Positions 8,742 to 17,468 of a DNA stretch of 64,000 nt are shown here, one piece after another (positions within the stretch are counted from its first letter, which is position 1; every line of letters begins with the position of its first letter). The notes beneath the pieces are model-generated. The model searched no databases and had not been told where the DNA came from. It saw only the letters and a list, made by a program, of their open reading frames with translations. Location of the stretch: the NCBI GenBank assembly GCA_016712525.1, contig JADJQX010000001.1:868001-932000 (forward strand). Direction: 5' to 3'. The position numbers were made by a program, and so were the translations under genes. Source of the DNA: Myxococcales bacterium (GTDB lineage: Bacteria; Myxococcota_A; Polyangia; Polyangiales; Polyangiaceae).

Positions 8742-10736
8742 GTGCCCGGTTCACGTGCCCAAGACTCCATCGACCAGGTAGGCAGCTTCCAGGTCATTCG
8801 CACGCTCGCCACGGGGGGCACGAGCGACATCCTCCTCGCGCGGTCCTGCGGGCCGCACGGGTTCGAGCGCACCGTCGTGCTGAAATGCCTCGACGGGCAG
8901 CACCGGCCCGAGAGCGACTTCGCCAAGATGTTCATGACGGAGGCCACGGCGTACTCGCGCCTGTCGGACGCCTCGATCGTGAAGCTCTTCGACTTCTTCT
9001 CGCACGACGAGCGGCTCGTGATGGTGCTCGAGCACGTCGACGGGCTCACCTTGAGGCGCCTCCGCGCGAGCGCCGAAGAGCTCGGTATCGAGCTCTCCGA
9101 TCGGGCGGTGCTCTACGTGGCTGGGAGGATCTTCGCCGCGCTCGCGTGCGCCCACGGCTCGACGGACGAGGCCGGCAAGGCGCTCCCGATCGTGCACCGC
9201 GACGTGAACCCGTCGAACGTGCTCGTCTCGTGGGACGGCGAGGTCAAGCTCGCCGACTTCGGCGTCGCCCGGGTCACGGGCCTCCACGCGGCCACGGTCG
9301 GCGGCGCGATCAAGGGCAGCCTCGGCTACATGGCCCCCGAGCAGGTCCAAGGCGGGACCATCACGCCCGCGACGGATGTGTATGGTGCAGGGATCGTCCT
9401 CTGGGAGATGCTCACGAAGCGCCGCGCGTTCGCGCGTGAAGGCGGCAGCGACGTCGACGTGCTCCGCGCCATGTCGGAGCCGAAGATCCCCTCGATCGAC
9501 GAGCTGCGCCTCGACCTCGACAAGAACGTCCGCGAGCTCGTGACCGCGACCCTCGAGCCGTACGTCGCCACGCGGACCCTCACCGCCGCGCGGATCGCGC
9601 AGACGCTCTCCGACCTCGACCCCGAAGGCGCGGGGCGGGTCGAGCTCGTCGAGGTGCTCCGGCGCGTCCGCGAGAAGAAGCCCACCAAGCCCGACAGCGC
9701 CCCAAAGGCGACCAAGGTCGCGCCGCCCGCGATCCCGTCGAACGTGCACGTGGCCGAGCCCTCGCCCCCCGTGCCTGCGGCGAAAGCGGCAGAACCGACA
9801 CCGCCGAAAGCGGCTGGAGCGCCCGCGCCGAATGCAGCAGAAGCGCCCGCGCCACCGAAATCACCGCCCGCTCCGCCCGCCGGGGAGAGCGCCCGCAAGC
9901 CTCCCATGAAGCGTCGACCGTCGGGGCTCGGCCCGGGCCTCACGTCGCCCGTGACCGAGCCTGCCGCGGCGAGCGCGTCCCCCACGGTCGATACGGCCAC
10001 TCCGTCGGCCTCCGCGCGCGCCGCGAGCCCCGCTCCGGCAGCCAAAGCCGAAACGCCCACCCCCGCGGCGAAGGTCGCGAGCCCAAAAGAGGCCGACACG
10101 TCGAAGGGCGCGCCGAAAGCCCCCGACGTTGGGGCACCTCCTGCTCCGTTCATGCCCAAGGTACGAGAGCCCGCGCCGCCGCGCCCACCGAGCATCGCGC
10201 CTCCTCCCGAGCTCGAGCTCGCCGACAACGGCCTCTACGTGCCCGCGAGCATCGCCGCGCCTGCCTCTGCGTCCGTCGCCGAGGTCGAGTCGATGGAGCT
10301 CTTGCAGCGCCGACGGGCCGAACGCGCGAGGGCGGTCGAGCGCGCGAAGGCCGACGGGAGCCACAAACGCGCGATCGCGGCGATGGTGGCGGTGGCCATC
10401 GTGGCCGCGGGCACCATCCTGTTCCGCATCTTCTCGACCGAAGCCGAGGCCACCACGCCCTCGCACGGGCAGACGAAGACCACGAGCGCCTCGAGCGAGC
10501 CCCCGCAGGTGTTGCCCGAGCGAACGAGCAGCGTCACGACGACTCCGCTGGTCACGCTCTTCGAGGCCACGTCGACCACGCGCCAGCCCATCTTGGTCGA
10601 GGGCGTGCTCATCGGCGAGACCCCGCTGCGCGTCGAGGTCCCGTGTGGGACGCGCGCCATTCAGATCGGCAACGACAACCCCGTGCGCACGCTCGATTTG
10701 CCCTGCGGCAAGGTGTTCTCGGTCCACGAGAAATGA
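8742..10736 (+). CDS. Membrane Ser/Thr kinase with C-terminal PEGA-like domain
   Basis: A 664-residue kinase. The catalytic domain (about 15-290) shows ATGGTSDILLA, VVLKCLDG, HRDVNPSNVLV and ADFGVARV, then GSLGYMAPEQ. Next comes a very long Pro/Ala/Thr/Lys-rich low-complexity linker (about 310-530), one membrane segment (AMVAVAIVAAGTILFRIF) and a short external region resembling a PEGA domain (GVLIGETPLRVEVPCGTRAI). PEGA domains occur on many myxobacterial kinases and probably contact envelope components. The GTG at 8742 is chosen because upstream sequence is antisense-like and lies inside the previous gene. Placed 50 bp after the soluble kinase. Confidence 0.9.
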   Translation: MPGSRAQDSIDQVGSFQVIRTLATGGTSDILLARSCGPHGFERTVVLKCLDGQHRPESDFAKMFMTEATAYSRLSDASIVKLFDFFSHDERLVMVLEHVDGLTLRRLRASAEELGIELSDRAVLYVAGRIFAALACAHGSTDEAGKALPIVHRDVNPSNVLVSWDGEVKLADFGVARVTGLHAATVGGAIKGSLGYMAPEQVQGGTITPATDVYGAGIVLWEMLTKRRAFAREGGSDVDVLRAMSEPKIPSIDELRLDLDKNVRELVTATLEPYVATRTLTAARIAQTLSDLDPEGAGRVELVEVLRRVREKKPTKPDSAPKATKVAPPAIPSNVHVAEPSPPVPAAKAAEPTPPKAAGAPAPNAAEAPAPPKSPPAPPAGESARKPPMKRRPSGLGPGLTSPVTEPAAASASPTVDTATPSASARAASPAPAAKAETPTPAAKVASPKEADTSKGAPKAPDVGAPPAPFMPKVREPAPPRPPSIAPPPELELADNGLYVPASIAAPASASVAEVESMELLQRRRAERARAVERAKADGSHKRAIAAMVAVAIVAAGTILFRIFSTEAEATTPSHGQTKTTSASSEPPQVLPERTSSVTTTPLVTLFEATSTTRQPILVEGVLIGETPLRVEVPCGTRAIQIGNDNPVRTLDLPCGKVFSVHEK

Positions 10737-10848
10737 GCGGCACGCGCGTACGCGGCGCGTGAAGGCCCGGGGCTCGGCACGGTCGAGCTCGATCGATTCG
10801 TGTGCCTCTGCGCTCCTCGCGGGCGCCCACTTTTGGTACCTCACGTTC

Positions 10849-12501
10849 ATGCCCGCACCTCGCCACGACGAATTCGAAGCGCGCCTCGGCCTCTCGTTCC
10901 GCGACAGGTTCGTGAGGGAGCTCCCCGGAGATCCGTCGATCGAGAACGTCCCCCGGCAGGTGAAGGGCGCGGCGTGGTCGCCCGTGTTGCCCACCAAGGT
11001 GGCGGCGCCCAAGGTGCTCCTCCATTCGCGCGAGGTGGCCGAAGAGCTCGGCCTCTCCGAGGGCGTGATGCGCTCACCCGAGATGGCCGAGGTGCTCTCG
11101 GGCAACCGCATGCTGCGCGGCATGCGCCCGTACGCCGCCTGTTACGGCGGGCACCAGTTCGGGAGCTGGGCCGGCCAGCTCGGCGACGGGCGCGCGATCA
11201 CGCTCGGAGAAGTCGCCACGCCGAGCGGTAAAATCCAGGAGATCCAGCTCAAGGGGGCGGGGCCCACGCCCTACTCCCGCAGGGCCGACGGGCGCGCCGT
11301 GCTCCGGAGCTCCGTTCGCGAGATGCTCTGCTCCGAGGCCATGCACCACCTCGGCGTGCCCACGACGCGCGCCCTCGCGCTCACGGCCACGGGGGAGAGC
11401 GTGGTGCGTGACATGCTCTACGACGGAAACCCCAAGGCCGAGCCGGGGGCGGTCGTCGCGCGCGTCGCGCCGTCGTTCGTGCGCTTCGGCAACTTCGAGC
11501 TCCCCACCGCCCGCAAAGACGAAGAGCTCCTCCGCGCGCTCACGGCGCACGTGATGAAGCACCACTACCCCGAGCTCGTGAAGGCCGGGGATCCCACCTC
11601 ACCCGACAGCGTCGCTGCCTTCTTGATCGAGGTCGCCGAGCGCACGGCGCGCATGATCGCCGAGTGGATGCGCGTGGGCTTCGTCCACGGGGTCATGAAC
11701 ACCGACAACATGTCGATCCTCGGGCTCACGATCGACTACGGCCCCTACGGCTGGCTCGAGGGCTACGACCCGGGCTGGACCCCGAACACGACCGACGCCC
11801 AGGGCCGCCGCTACCGCTATGGCGCACAGCCAAGCATCGGCGCGTGGAACGTGGCGCGCCTCGCCGACGCGCTCGCTCCCCTCTTGCCCGAGGGCGCGGG
11901 CGATCAAGCCATGAAGGCTTACGGCACCACGTGGGAGGAGCGCGAGCTCCGCATGTACGCCAAAAAGCTCGGGCTCCGCGCCGTGCACCTCCCCGAAGAG
12001 GGGGAAAGCGGGCCTTCCGACATGCCGCTCCTCGAGGGGCTCTTTGGCCTCTTCGGCAAAGCCGAGATCGATATGCCGCTCTTCTACCGCGCGCTCGCCG
12101 ACGTCCCCACGCACGAGCCGCTCGCGCCCGAGGCGTGGGCGAACGTCGCGGGAGAGGTGCTCGGGCACACCTTCTACGACGCCGAGGTCGAGCGCGAGCT
12201 CCGCCCCACGGTGGGCGCGTGGCTCTCCACGTACGCGGCGCGCGTCCGCGACGATGGCCGCGATCCCGAGGAGCGCCGGGCCTCCATGCGCCGCGCGAAT
12301 CCCAAGTACGTGCTCCGCAATTGGCTCGCGCAGAAGGCCATCGACCTCGCCGAGGCCGGCGACACGAGCGAGCTCGAGGCGCTGCTCGACGTGCTCCGAA
12401 GGCCCTACGACGACCAACCGGGCCGCGAGGCCTACGCGCAAAAACGCCCCGAGTGGGCCCGCCACAAAGCGGGCTGTTCCATGTTGAGCTGCAGCAGCTG
12501 A
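10849..12501 (+). CDS. selO: Protein adenylyltransferase SelO (YdiU/UPF0061)
   Basis: A 550-residue match to the SelO pseudokinase family, which transfers AMP from ATP to Ser, Thr or Tyr on target proteins, in bacteria linked to redox homeostasis. Seen here: PYAACYGGHQFGSWAGQLGD (97-116), the Lys of IQLKGAG (Lys135) that binds phosphates, HGVMNTDNMSILG and IDYGPYGWLEGYDP carrying the metal-binding Asn and Asp. The chain ends in CSMLSCSS, the Cys version of the redox-active end that is selenocysteine in vertebrates. ATG 10849 chosen because family members begin a few residues before this point. Length is slightly above the bacterial norm of about 480. Confidence 0.95.
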   Translation: MPAPRHDEFEARLGLSFRDRFVRELPGDPSIENVPRQVKGAAWSPVLPTKVAAPKVLLHSREVAEELGLSEGVMRSPEMAEVLSGNRMLRGMRPYAACYGGHQFGSWAGQLGDGRAITLGEVATPSGKIQEIQLKGAGPTPYSRRADGRAVLRSSVREMLCSEAMHHLGVPTTRALALTATGESVVRDMLYDGNPKAEPGAVVARVAPSFVRFGNFELPTARKDEELLRALTAHVMKHHYPELVKAGDPTSPDSVAAFLIEVAERTARMIAEWMRVGFVHGVMNTDNMSILGLTIDYGPYGWLEGYDPGWTPNTTDAQGRRYRYGAQPSIGAWNVARLADALAPLLPEGAGDQAMKAYGTTWEERELRMYAKKLGLRAVHLPEEGESGPSDMPLLEGLFGLFGKAEIDMPLFYRALADVPTHEPLAPEAWANVAGEVLGHTFYDAEVERELRPTVGAWLSTYAARVRDDGRDPEERRASMRRANPKYVLRNWLAQKAIDLAEAGDTSELEALLDVLRRPYDDQPGREAYAQKRPEWARHKAGCSMLSCSS

Positions 12502-12651
12502 CGTGGCGTGGCGCACGCACGCCGTGCGATCAAGGAAGTACGGCGGGATCAATCCGCGCAGCAGCGGAACCCGATGGTAGCTGGGCACACCATCGGAGCC
12601 ACACGCCGCGAGGATGGCGCACGCGAGCGAGGCGGCAATCAGAGACCTCAC
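12502..12651 (-). pseudogene. Possible remnant of a lipoprotein gene overrun by selO
   Basis: Ten bases after the stop of the outer-membrane lipoprotein gene on this strand, a GTG at 12651 opens a frame beginning with a classical lipoprotein signal (VRSLIAASLACAILAAC). The frame then continues antisense into selO, where it stops looking like a protein. Either a short lipoprotein whose true 3' end was lost when selO came to lie here, or a chance signal-like sequence. The extent given is only the part outside selO. Confidence 0.3.
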
Positions 12652-12661
12652 GCGGCGGGTA

Positions 12662-13363
12662 TCATTCGCCAAGGCGAAAATCGACGCGCCCGAGCGTGAT
12701 TCCGAGCGCGAGAAAAAGCGACGAGTACGCGTACGGCTCCGTCGACTGCAGATAGGTAACCTCGGGGAATACGCCAAATCCCCTTTTGGAGTGAACATCG
12801 AGGCCGAACCCCAGGCGGCCGTGCCAGCCGTCGGGCCGCCCCCCACCCGAAACGGGGATGGGAGAGATGCCGATGACGGTCTCTCCGCCTCCAGACGCGT
12901 AGGCCTTATGCGACAAGGAAACACCTGCCGTCGCCACCAGGCGAAGCCACGAAGTCGCGTCGTACGAGACGACCGCGGGCGCGTGGAACCAATACCCTTG
13001 TCCCGCGCGCCCTCCCGGAATCACCGCAACCGCCCAACGTTCCGACAGGTACGGGGCGATCTTGAAATCCCACCCGAACGTCATGGCATTGAACCGAATG
13101 CCAAGATCCGTATGTTTGCTCGTACCGACACGAAGGAGGCCCGTCGCGCTCGGGCCGATGTCCGAGAACTCCTTGCTGCTCAAGAACACGACCGGCTCGA
13201 GCGCGACCCCGGCCATGATGCTCCCCGTCTCGACCGGCCGCGCGGAGGTGTAGAGGCCGGGCGAATGGCAGCCCGCCACCACGAGCGCGGCAAGTGCCAC
13301 GACGGTCGGGTCGAGAAGTCGCCGTTCGGGGTGCAACATTCCACGTCGTGTACGAAGGTTCAT
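12662..13363 (-). CDS. Predicted outer-membrane lipoprotein, unknown function
   Basis: A 233-residue protein with a lipoprotein signal (LAALVVAGC, Cys near residue 26). The mature part is rich in aromatic residues and alternating hydrophobic/polar stretches, for example WFHAPAVVSYD and GVFPEVTYLQSTEPYAYSS, with a final strand ending in Arg-Val-Asp-Phe. This pattern suits an outer-membrane beta-barrel or beta-sandwich. ATG 13363 chosen; the open frame extends upstream without a signal. Convergent with selO. I do not recognise the family. Confidence 0.65.
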   Translation of the reverse strand: MNLRTRRGMLHPERRLLDPTVVALAALVVAGCHSPGLYTSARPVETGSIMAGVALEPVVFLSSKEFSDIGPSATGLLRVGTSKHTDLGIRFNAMTFGWDFKIAPYLSERWAVAVIPGGRAGQGYWFHAPAVVSYDATSWLRLVATAGVSLSHKAYASGGGETVIGISPIPVSGGGRPDGWHGRLGFGLDVHSKRGFGVFPEVTYLQSTEPYAYSSLFLALGITLGRVDFRLGE

Positions 13364-13749
13364 CGGTCGTCGCACAACGCCACCGTACCTGAGGCCACGG
13401 AATCCGCCACGCCCACGAGGACAGCTGCCCATCTGCCTCGGCCCGCCCCGCGACTGGAGACGCCCGCCGAACGACGGAAAGCGGAAACCTCCGTGGGCTC
13501 CCTCTGCGGTTGCGAGCCTCGATCGCGTGGTTCGAGGTCTCCAGGATGTCCTGGTTCGCTCGGGGGAGGCGGCAGCTCGGTGAGGCTTGGGAGGGGGAGA
13601 GATGTCGAAGGCTTCGCGTCCGTGTCCGGGAGGGCGCGCGCGCATGGCACGAGCGACCCCCGCGCCCTTTCACCCCGCGTTCACACGCCCCGCTCCGCCT
13701 TTTCACCCGCGTGCGGGCCGAGGTTCGCACCCCCGTGCCACCGTGAGGC
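13364..13749. other. Intergenic region, no gene seen
   Basis: A 386-bp region between two divergent lipoprotein genes. Open frames cross it, but all are Arg/Pro/Ser-rich and lack a ribosome site or motif. It must hold promoters for both neighbours; I could not pick out a convincing one. Confidence 0.5.
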
Positions 13750-14910
13750 ATGCCCATCCCGACGCCTCCGTGCCTCCACGCGGTGCAGCGCAGCCTCACG
13801 GTCCTCTTCATGGTCGGCCTCGGCCTCTCGGCCTGCAAACGCGAGCCCCCTCCCCCGCCTTGGACGGGCATCTCCGAAGATCCCGAGCCGCCATCGTCCG
13901 GCCGCATCCGCACCTTGGTCGCGGCGAGCGAGCATGTCTGTGCACTCTACAACGACGGGAGCGTGGCCTGCTGGGGGCAAGGCGCCGAGACCGCCCTCGG
14001 GCGCCCTATCCCCGCGAACACGGCCGCGCGCGTCGAAGGGGTCACGGGAGCTCGCCGGCTCGCTGTGGGAGCGTGCAACGCGTGCGCTCTCGACGGCGAA
14101 GGCCACGTGACCTGCTGGGGCTTCAGCGGCTACTACTGCGAGGAGTCACGTCAGGGCCACGCGGCGGCGCTCCTCTTCCCCAGGCCGAAGCGAATCGAGG
14201 GAATACCAAGAATGCGATTGATCGCCGCCGAGACGCTCGGCGACTCGGTCACCGCCATCGGAGAGGACGGCGCCGTGTGGACGTTCGGGAGCGACTGCTC
14301 GTCCTTCACCGATAGCTCCGGCGGGGGTTGCCGGAGCGCGCGCTTCCACACGTTCCGCCACTCGCACGACGCGAGCCCCTACGACGCGTGGGAGCGCGCC
14401 GTCGCCACCGATGCGGTCGACCTCGCCCCGAGCCAAATGCCGTGCTCTCGCGACATGAGCGGCCACACACGCTGCTACTCGGGGAACATCACCGGCGGGG
14501 ACGGGCGGCCCTTCGCCGCGCTGAGCGCGCCCGACGGGACCGTGACCCGCATGAGCGCGTCGTACCGCGAGACGTGCTTCGTCCTCGCGACGGGCGGCGT
14601 CGAGTGCCGCTCCACCGAAGGCATCGTCGTCCCCACGTTGCCAGGGCCTGCCCGCACCGCCGCCACCAGCGGGATCCACGGATGCGCGACGGGGCACGAT
14701 GGCTCCCTCTCGTGCTGGAACGGCCCTTCACTCGCCACCGGCCCGACATCACCGGCCCCCGTGATCACCCCCGAGCCCTTCAGCTACGACCACGCGGCGC
14801 ACGCGCGTGTCGTCGTCGCCACGGGCTTCGACCTCTGCACCCTCGCGAACGACGACACGGTCACCTGCGGCGTCACGACGGGTCCCAAGCGACGCATCGC
14901 GCTGCCGTGA
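13750..14910 (+). CDS. RCC1-like beta-propeller lipoprotein
   Basis: A 386-residue exported protein. After a signal with lipobox (GLGLSAC) it contains repeats of the type A-x-E-H-V-C-A-L-x-x-D-G-S-V-x-C-W-G, seen clearly at EHVCALYNDGSVACWG, NACALDGEGHVTCWG, HGCATGHDGSLSCW and FDLCTLANDDTVTCG. This is the disulfide-containing RCC1/BNR-like propeller repeat, abundant in secreted myxobacterial proteins. In eukaryotes RCC1 folds mediate protein interaction; a role in surface binding is only inferred. Repeats in the middle are degenerate. Tail-to-tail with the zinc-finger gene 16 bp away. Confidence 0.85.
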   Translation: MPIPTPPCLHAVQRSLTVLFMVGLGLSACKREPPPPPWTGISEDPEPPSSGRIRTLVAASEHVCALYNDGSVACWGQGAETALGRPIPANTAARVEGVTGARRLAVGACNACALDGEGHVTCWGFSGYYCEESRQGHAAALLFPRPKRIEGIPRMRLIAAETLGDSVTAIGEDGAVWTFGSDCSSFTDSSGGGCRSARFHTFRHSHDASPYDAWERAVATDAVDLAPSQMPCSRDMSGHTRCYSGNITGGDGRPFAALSAPDGTVTRMSASYRETCFVLATGGVECRSTEGIVVPTLPGPARTAATSGIHGCATGHDGSLSCWNGPSLATGPTSPAPVITPEPFSYDHAAHARVVVATGFDLCTLANDDTVTCGVTTGPKRRIALP

Positions 14911-14926
14911 GCCGCGGCGCCGCGTT

Positions 14927-15283
14927 TCAGACGCTCACGCCGCGCTCCAGCAGCACCTCGTGCGCGAGCTCGATGCACGGGCGGCACAAGCGCACCTCGC
15001 CGTAGGTCCGCGTGCTCCGGCGCTCGAGACCGCAGAAGCTGCAGGCCGTAGGCGATCCGTCGCGGTAGGCCACGCCACCACGCCGAGGCAGCGCCGGCTC
15101 CTCGGGCACCACGAAGAAGAGCGCGCGCACGCGCTCGAACCAGGGTTTTTCCGCCACGAGCCGCACGACGCAGCGGTCGCAGATGCTCGCACGGGCGGCA
15201 ACCACGAGGTAGGCCACGCCGGCGCGGGCCGCCCCACACACCGAGCAGCGCCCTTCGTGCGGAGCGTGACCTCCGGCGCTCAC
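14927..15283 (-). CDS. Small protein with two ClpX-type C4 zinc fingers
   Basis: A 118-residue protein made almost entirely of two C4 zinc-binding modules: Cys13, 16, 35, 38 and Cys81, 84, 100, 103, each in the CxxCG-(15-18)-CxxC arrangement of the N-terminal zinc-binding domain of ClpX. There is no AAA ATPase, so this is a free-standing tandem of that domain, which in ClpX recognises substrates and adaptors. The GTG start overlaps the stop of the preceding gene as GTGA, so translation is very probably coupled. Role as an adaptor is inference. Confidence 0.75.
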   Translation of the reverse strand: MSAGGHAPHEGRCSVCGAARAGVAYLVVAARASICDRCVVRLVAEKPWFERVRALFFVVPEEPALPRRGGVAYRDGSPTACSFCGLERRSTRTYGEVRLCRPCIELAHEVLLERGVSV

Positions 15284-16314
15284 CGCCGCGTAGCCTTCAT
15301 CCCGAGCGCCACGACGAGCGCCACTCCCACCACCACGAAGGGCGCGAGGGTCATCGGCTCGCCCGCGATCGTCGTGCGGAGGAGCGAGACGACCGCCCAA
15401 AGCACCGCGACGAGCACCACGAGCGCCACGTACCCCCGGCGGAACGCCCGTTTGCGCGTCTCGGGAGCGAGCCCGTAGAGCGCCGCGTACGAGCCGAGCA
15501 TGAGGCTGCCGGCCTTGGCCCCGGACGTCCACGTGGCGAGCGCCTCCTGGTGCTCCCCGAGCTTCTCGTGGGCGTCCGTGCGGAGGGCCACGGCCAAGAG
15601 CCGAAGGGGACCCGAGAACGCCGAAGCCGCGTCCCCGTGCCCGATCACGTCGAGCACGCCGCGCGGGCCCTCTTCTTCGCGCGCCACGAACGCCTCGGCC
15701 ACACGCACGTCGGTCACGACCTCGGGCGCGCGCATCTTCGGCGGTACACGCGCGAGCCAGGCCTGCGCGAGCGGCACGGCCTTCGACTGCGCCGCCAGGC
15801 GCGCGAGGCGCGCGAGGAGCATCGCGCGGTACTGCGGGATCTCGACCTTTTCGAGCGCGGCTTCGAGCACCGATCGCGCACGCACGAGCTCTTTTTCGCG
15901 GAGGGCAGCGCTGCTCAGGCTGCCTGCGAGCCACACGAGACGGTACTCGTGCGTGGCGCGCGCCTCGTCGTCGTCGGGCACCGGCGAGGTCTTCGCCTCC
16001 ACCCACGCCTTGCGGAGCGCGTCTCGCTTCTCGCGCCCCGTCATGCCAGGCGGAGGCTTCGAGAGATCGAGGGTGAGCGGGAGCTTGCGCCCCGAGGCCC
16101 CGCGGTCCTTCCCTCGGTACGCGCTCTCGCCCGAGCCCTCGCCCGAAGGCCGAACGAGCGCGGCCACGGCGTCCTCGCGCCCGCAGTACCCGCACGTGAC
16201 GTTCACCGTGCCGTCCGGAGAAATGCGCCCCGCGACGGGCTCGTGGCATTGCGCGCACTCCCGGACCGAAACGTCGGGATCGGTGAGATCGAACAGGTCT
16301 TCGGCGGCGCCCAT
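15280..16314 (-). CDS. Zinc-ribbon membrane protein with TPR-like region
   Basis: A 344-residue protein. The N-terminus has a zinc ribbon (Cys20, 23, 41, 44; CAQC and CGYC). The middle is helical with short repeats such as YRAMLLARLARLAAQSKAVPLAQAWLARV that look like a TPR-type solenoid. Two hydrophobic segments lie near the C-terminus (YVALVVLVAVLWAVVSLL and LAPFVVVGVALVVALGM). ATG 16314 is chosen because it begins just before the ribbon. Its stop overlaps the start of the double zinc-finger gene by four bases. Family unknown; the pair probably works together. Confidence 0.75.
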   Translation of the reverse strand: MGAAEDLFDLTDPDVSVRECAQCHEPVAGRISPDGTVNVTCGYCGREDAVAALVRPSGEGSGESAYRGKDRGASGRKLPLTLDLSKPPPGMTGREKRDALRKAWVEAKTSPVPDDDEARATHEYRLVWLAGSLSSAALREKELVRARSVLEAALEKVEIPQYRAMLLARLARLAAQSKAVPLAQAWLARVPPKMRAPEVVTDVRVAEAFVAREEEGPRGVLDVIGHGDAASAFSGPLRLLAVALRTDAHEKLGEHQEALATWTSGAKAGSLMLGSYAALYGLAPETRKRAFRRGYVALVVLVAVLWAVVSLLRTTIAGEPMTLAPFVVVGVALVVALGMKATRR

Positions 16315-16396
16315 CGGCGCAAGAATACGCGGAATCGTAGCCCTGCCTTCCCACGAAGAGCAGATCGGCACGTCGTAGGGATCGAATGGCGCGCTC

Positions 16397-17461
16397 GTGC
16401 GTTCATGGGGGTCCGTGACCCACATCTCGCTTCGCAGCCGGGCTCTTCCGCTCACCTTCACCTTTGCCGTGGCGCTCGTCACCGCGGCGTGCAGCCGATC
16501 CCGAGGCCCCTCGCTCGACGTCTCCGCGAGCCCATCGGCCCAGGCGCGATCGACCGCTGCCACTCTACCCTCCGCACCGGCACCCGACGGCTCGTCTCCC
16601 GACACCAAACCGAGCTCGCCTCTCGTGCTGACCGAGGTCGGGCCGGGCAGCTTCGAGATCGCGACCACGCGAGAGATCTCGCTCGGCGCGTCCCTCGAGC
16701 TCGAGCGGGCCGAGGGCGACGGCTTCGTTCGGCTCGCCGATCTCGACGGCGGCAAGGGCCTCACGCTCACCACGAGCTGCGCTGCACCACTCTCCGGCTG
16801 CGTCTCGCTCACACCGGAGAGGCCGCTCGTCCCCGTCGCGTGGAGCGGCCTCCACTGCGCTGCCCAGTGCAACGGCTCGTGCCGCGCCGAGGCGAGCTAC
16901 ACCCCCGGAAAATACCGCGTCTCCGTCGCCACGTGCGAAGGGCGGCGGGCCTCGGAGCTCGCGTTCGTGATGCCCGAGGGCCCCATTGAAGGCCTCGAGC
17001 GCGCGTGGGCCGGCGCCAAGCTCGTCTCGGGCGTGGTCGCGAGGCTCGCGCTGCCGAGCGGCAAACCCGGGTGGGACATGACCGAGCCGCGCGCCAAAGG
17101 CGAGATGGCCGGCATGCCCGAGCGGACACCCGAGCGCCCCATCGATCCCCGCGCGCTCACAGCGCTCGGCGAAATCCTGCGAAAGAAGGACGGCTACGAC
17201 GACCGGATCATGAAGCGGTGCCTCATGAGCCGCATCGTCGGCTTCCGGGTCACACGCGAGCTTACGACCACGGGACCCGCGAGGAGCGCCGAGCTCGAGA
17301 TCGTCATGGACCTCCAGTGCGCCAAGATCTTCGTCGTCCGCGAGGGCGCGGCGGGGAAGAAGCGCGTCGTGCACGCGTCCCACTTCGACCCGCAGCGCGA
17401 GGCGGTCGCGGCGCTCGCCCGAGATCTCTTCCCCGAAGCGAAAGACCTCCGAGCGCCGTGA
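16397..17461 (+). CDS. Lipoprotein of unknown function
   Basis: A 354-residue exported protein: signal with lipobox (VALVTAAC), then a Ser/Ala/Pro linker, then a Cys-containing beta-rich region (for example LTTSCAAPLSGCVSL and GLHCAAQCNGSCRAEASYTPGKYRV) and a helical C-terminal half with a TonB-like alternation. I see no family motif. GTG 16397 gives the longest signal; a GTG 18 bases later (MTHISLR) is also possible. Divergent from the zinc-ribbon gene (82 bp) and tail-to-tail with the esterase gene (7 bp). Confidence 0.7.
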   Translation: MRSWGSVTHISLRSRALPLTFTFAVALVTAACSRSRGPSLDVSASPSAQARSTAATLPSAPAPDGSSPDTKPSSPLVLTEVGPGSFEIATTREISLGASLELERAEGDGFVRLADLDGGKGLTLTTSCAAPLSGCVSLTPERPLVPVAWSGLHCAAQCNGSCRAEASYTPGKYRVSVATCEGRRASELAFVMPEGPIEGLERAWAGAKLVSGVVARLALPSGKPGWDMTEPRAKGEMAGMPERTPERPIDPRALTALGEILRKKDGYDDRIMKRCLMSRIVGFRVTRELTTTGPARSAELEIVMDLQCAKIFVVREGAAGKKRVVHASHFDPQREAVAALARDLFPEAKDLRAP

Positions 17462-17468
17462 AGTACCT

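Noticed and set aside
12490..12501. Possible selenocysteine TGA at the end of selO
   Set aside because: The chain already ends in the Cys form SCSS; TGA is the normal stop and no SECIS-like hairpin or following conserved residues are seen.
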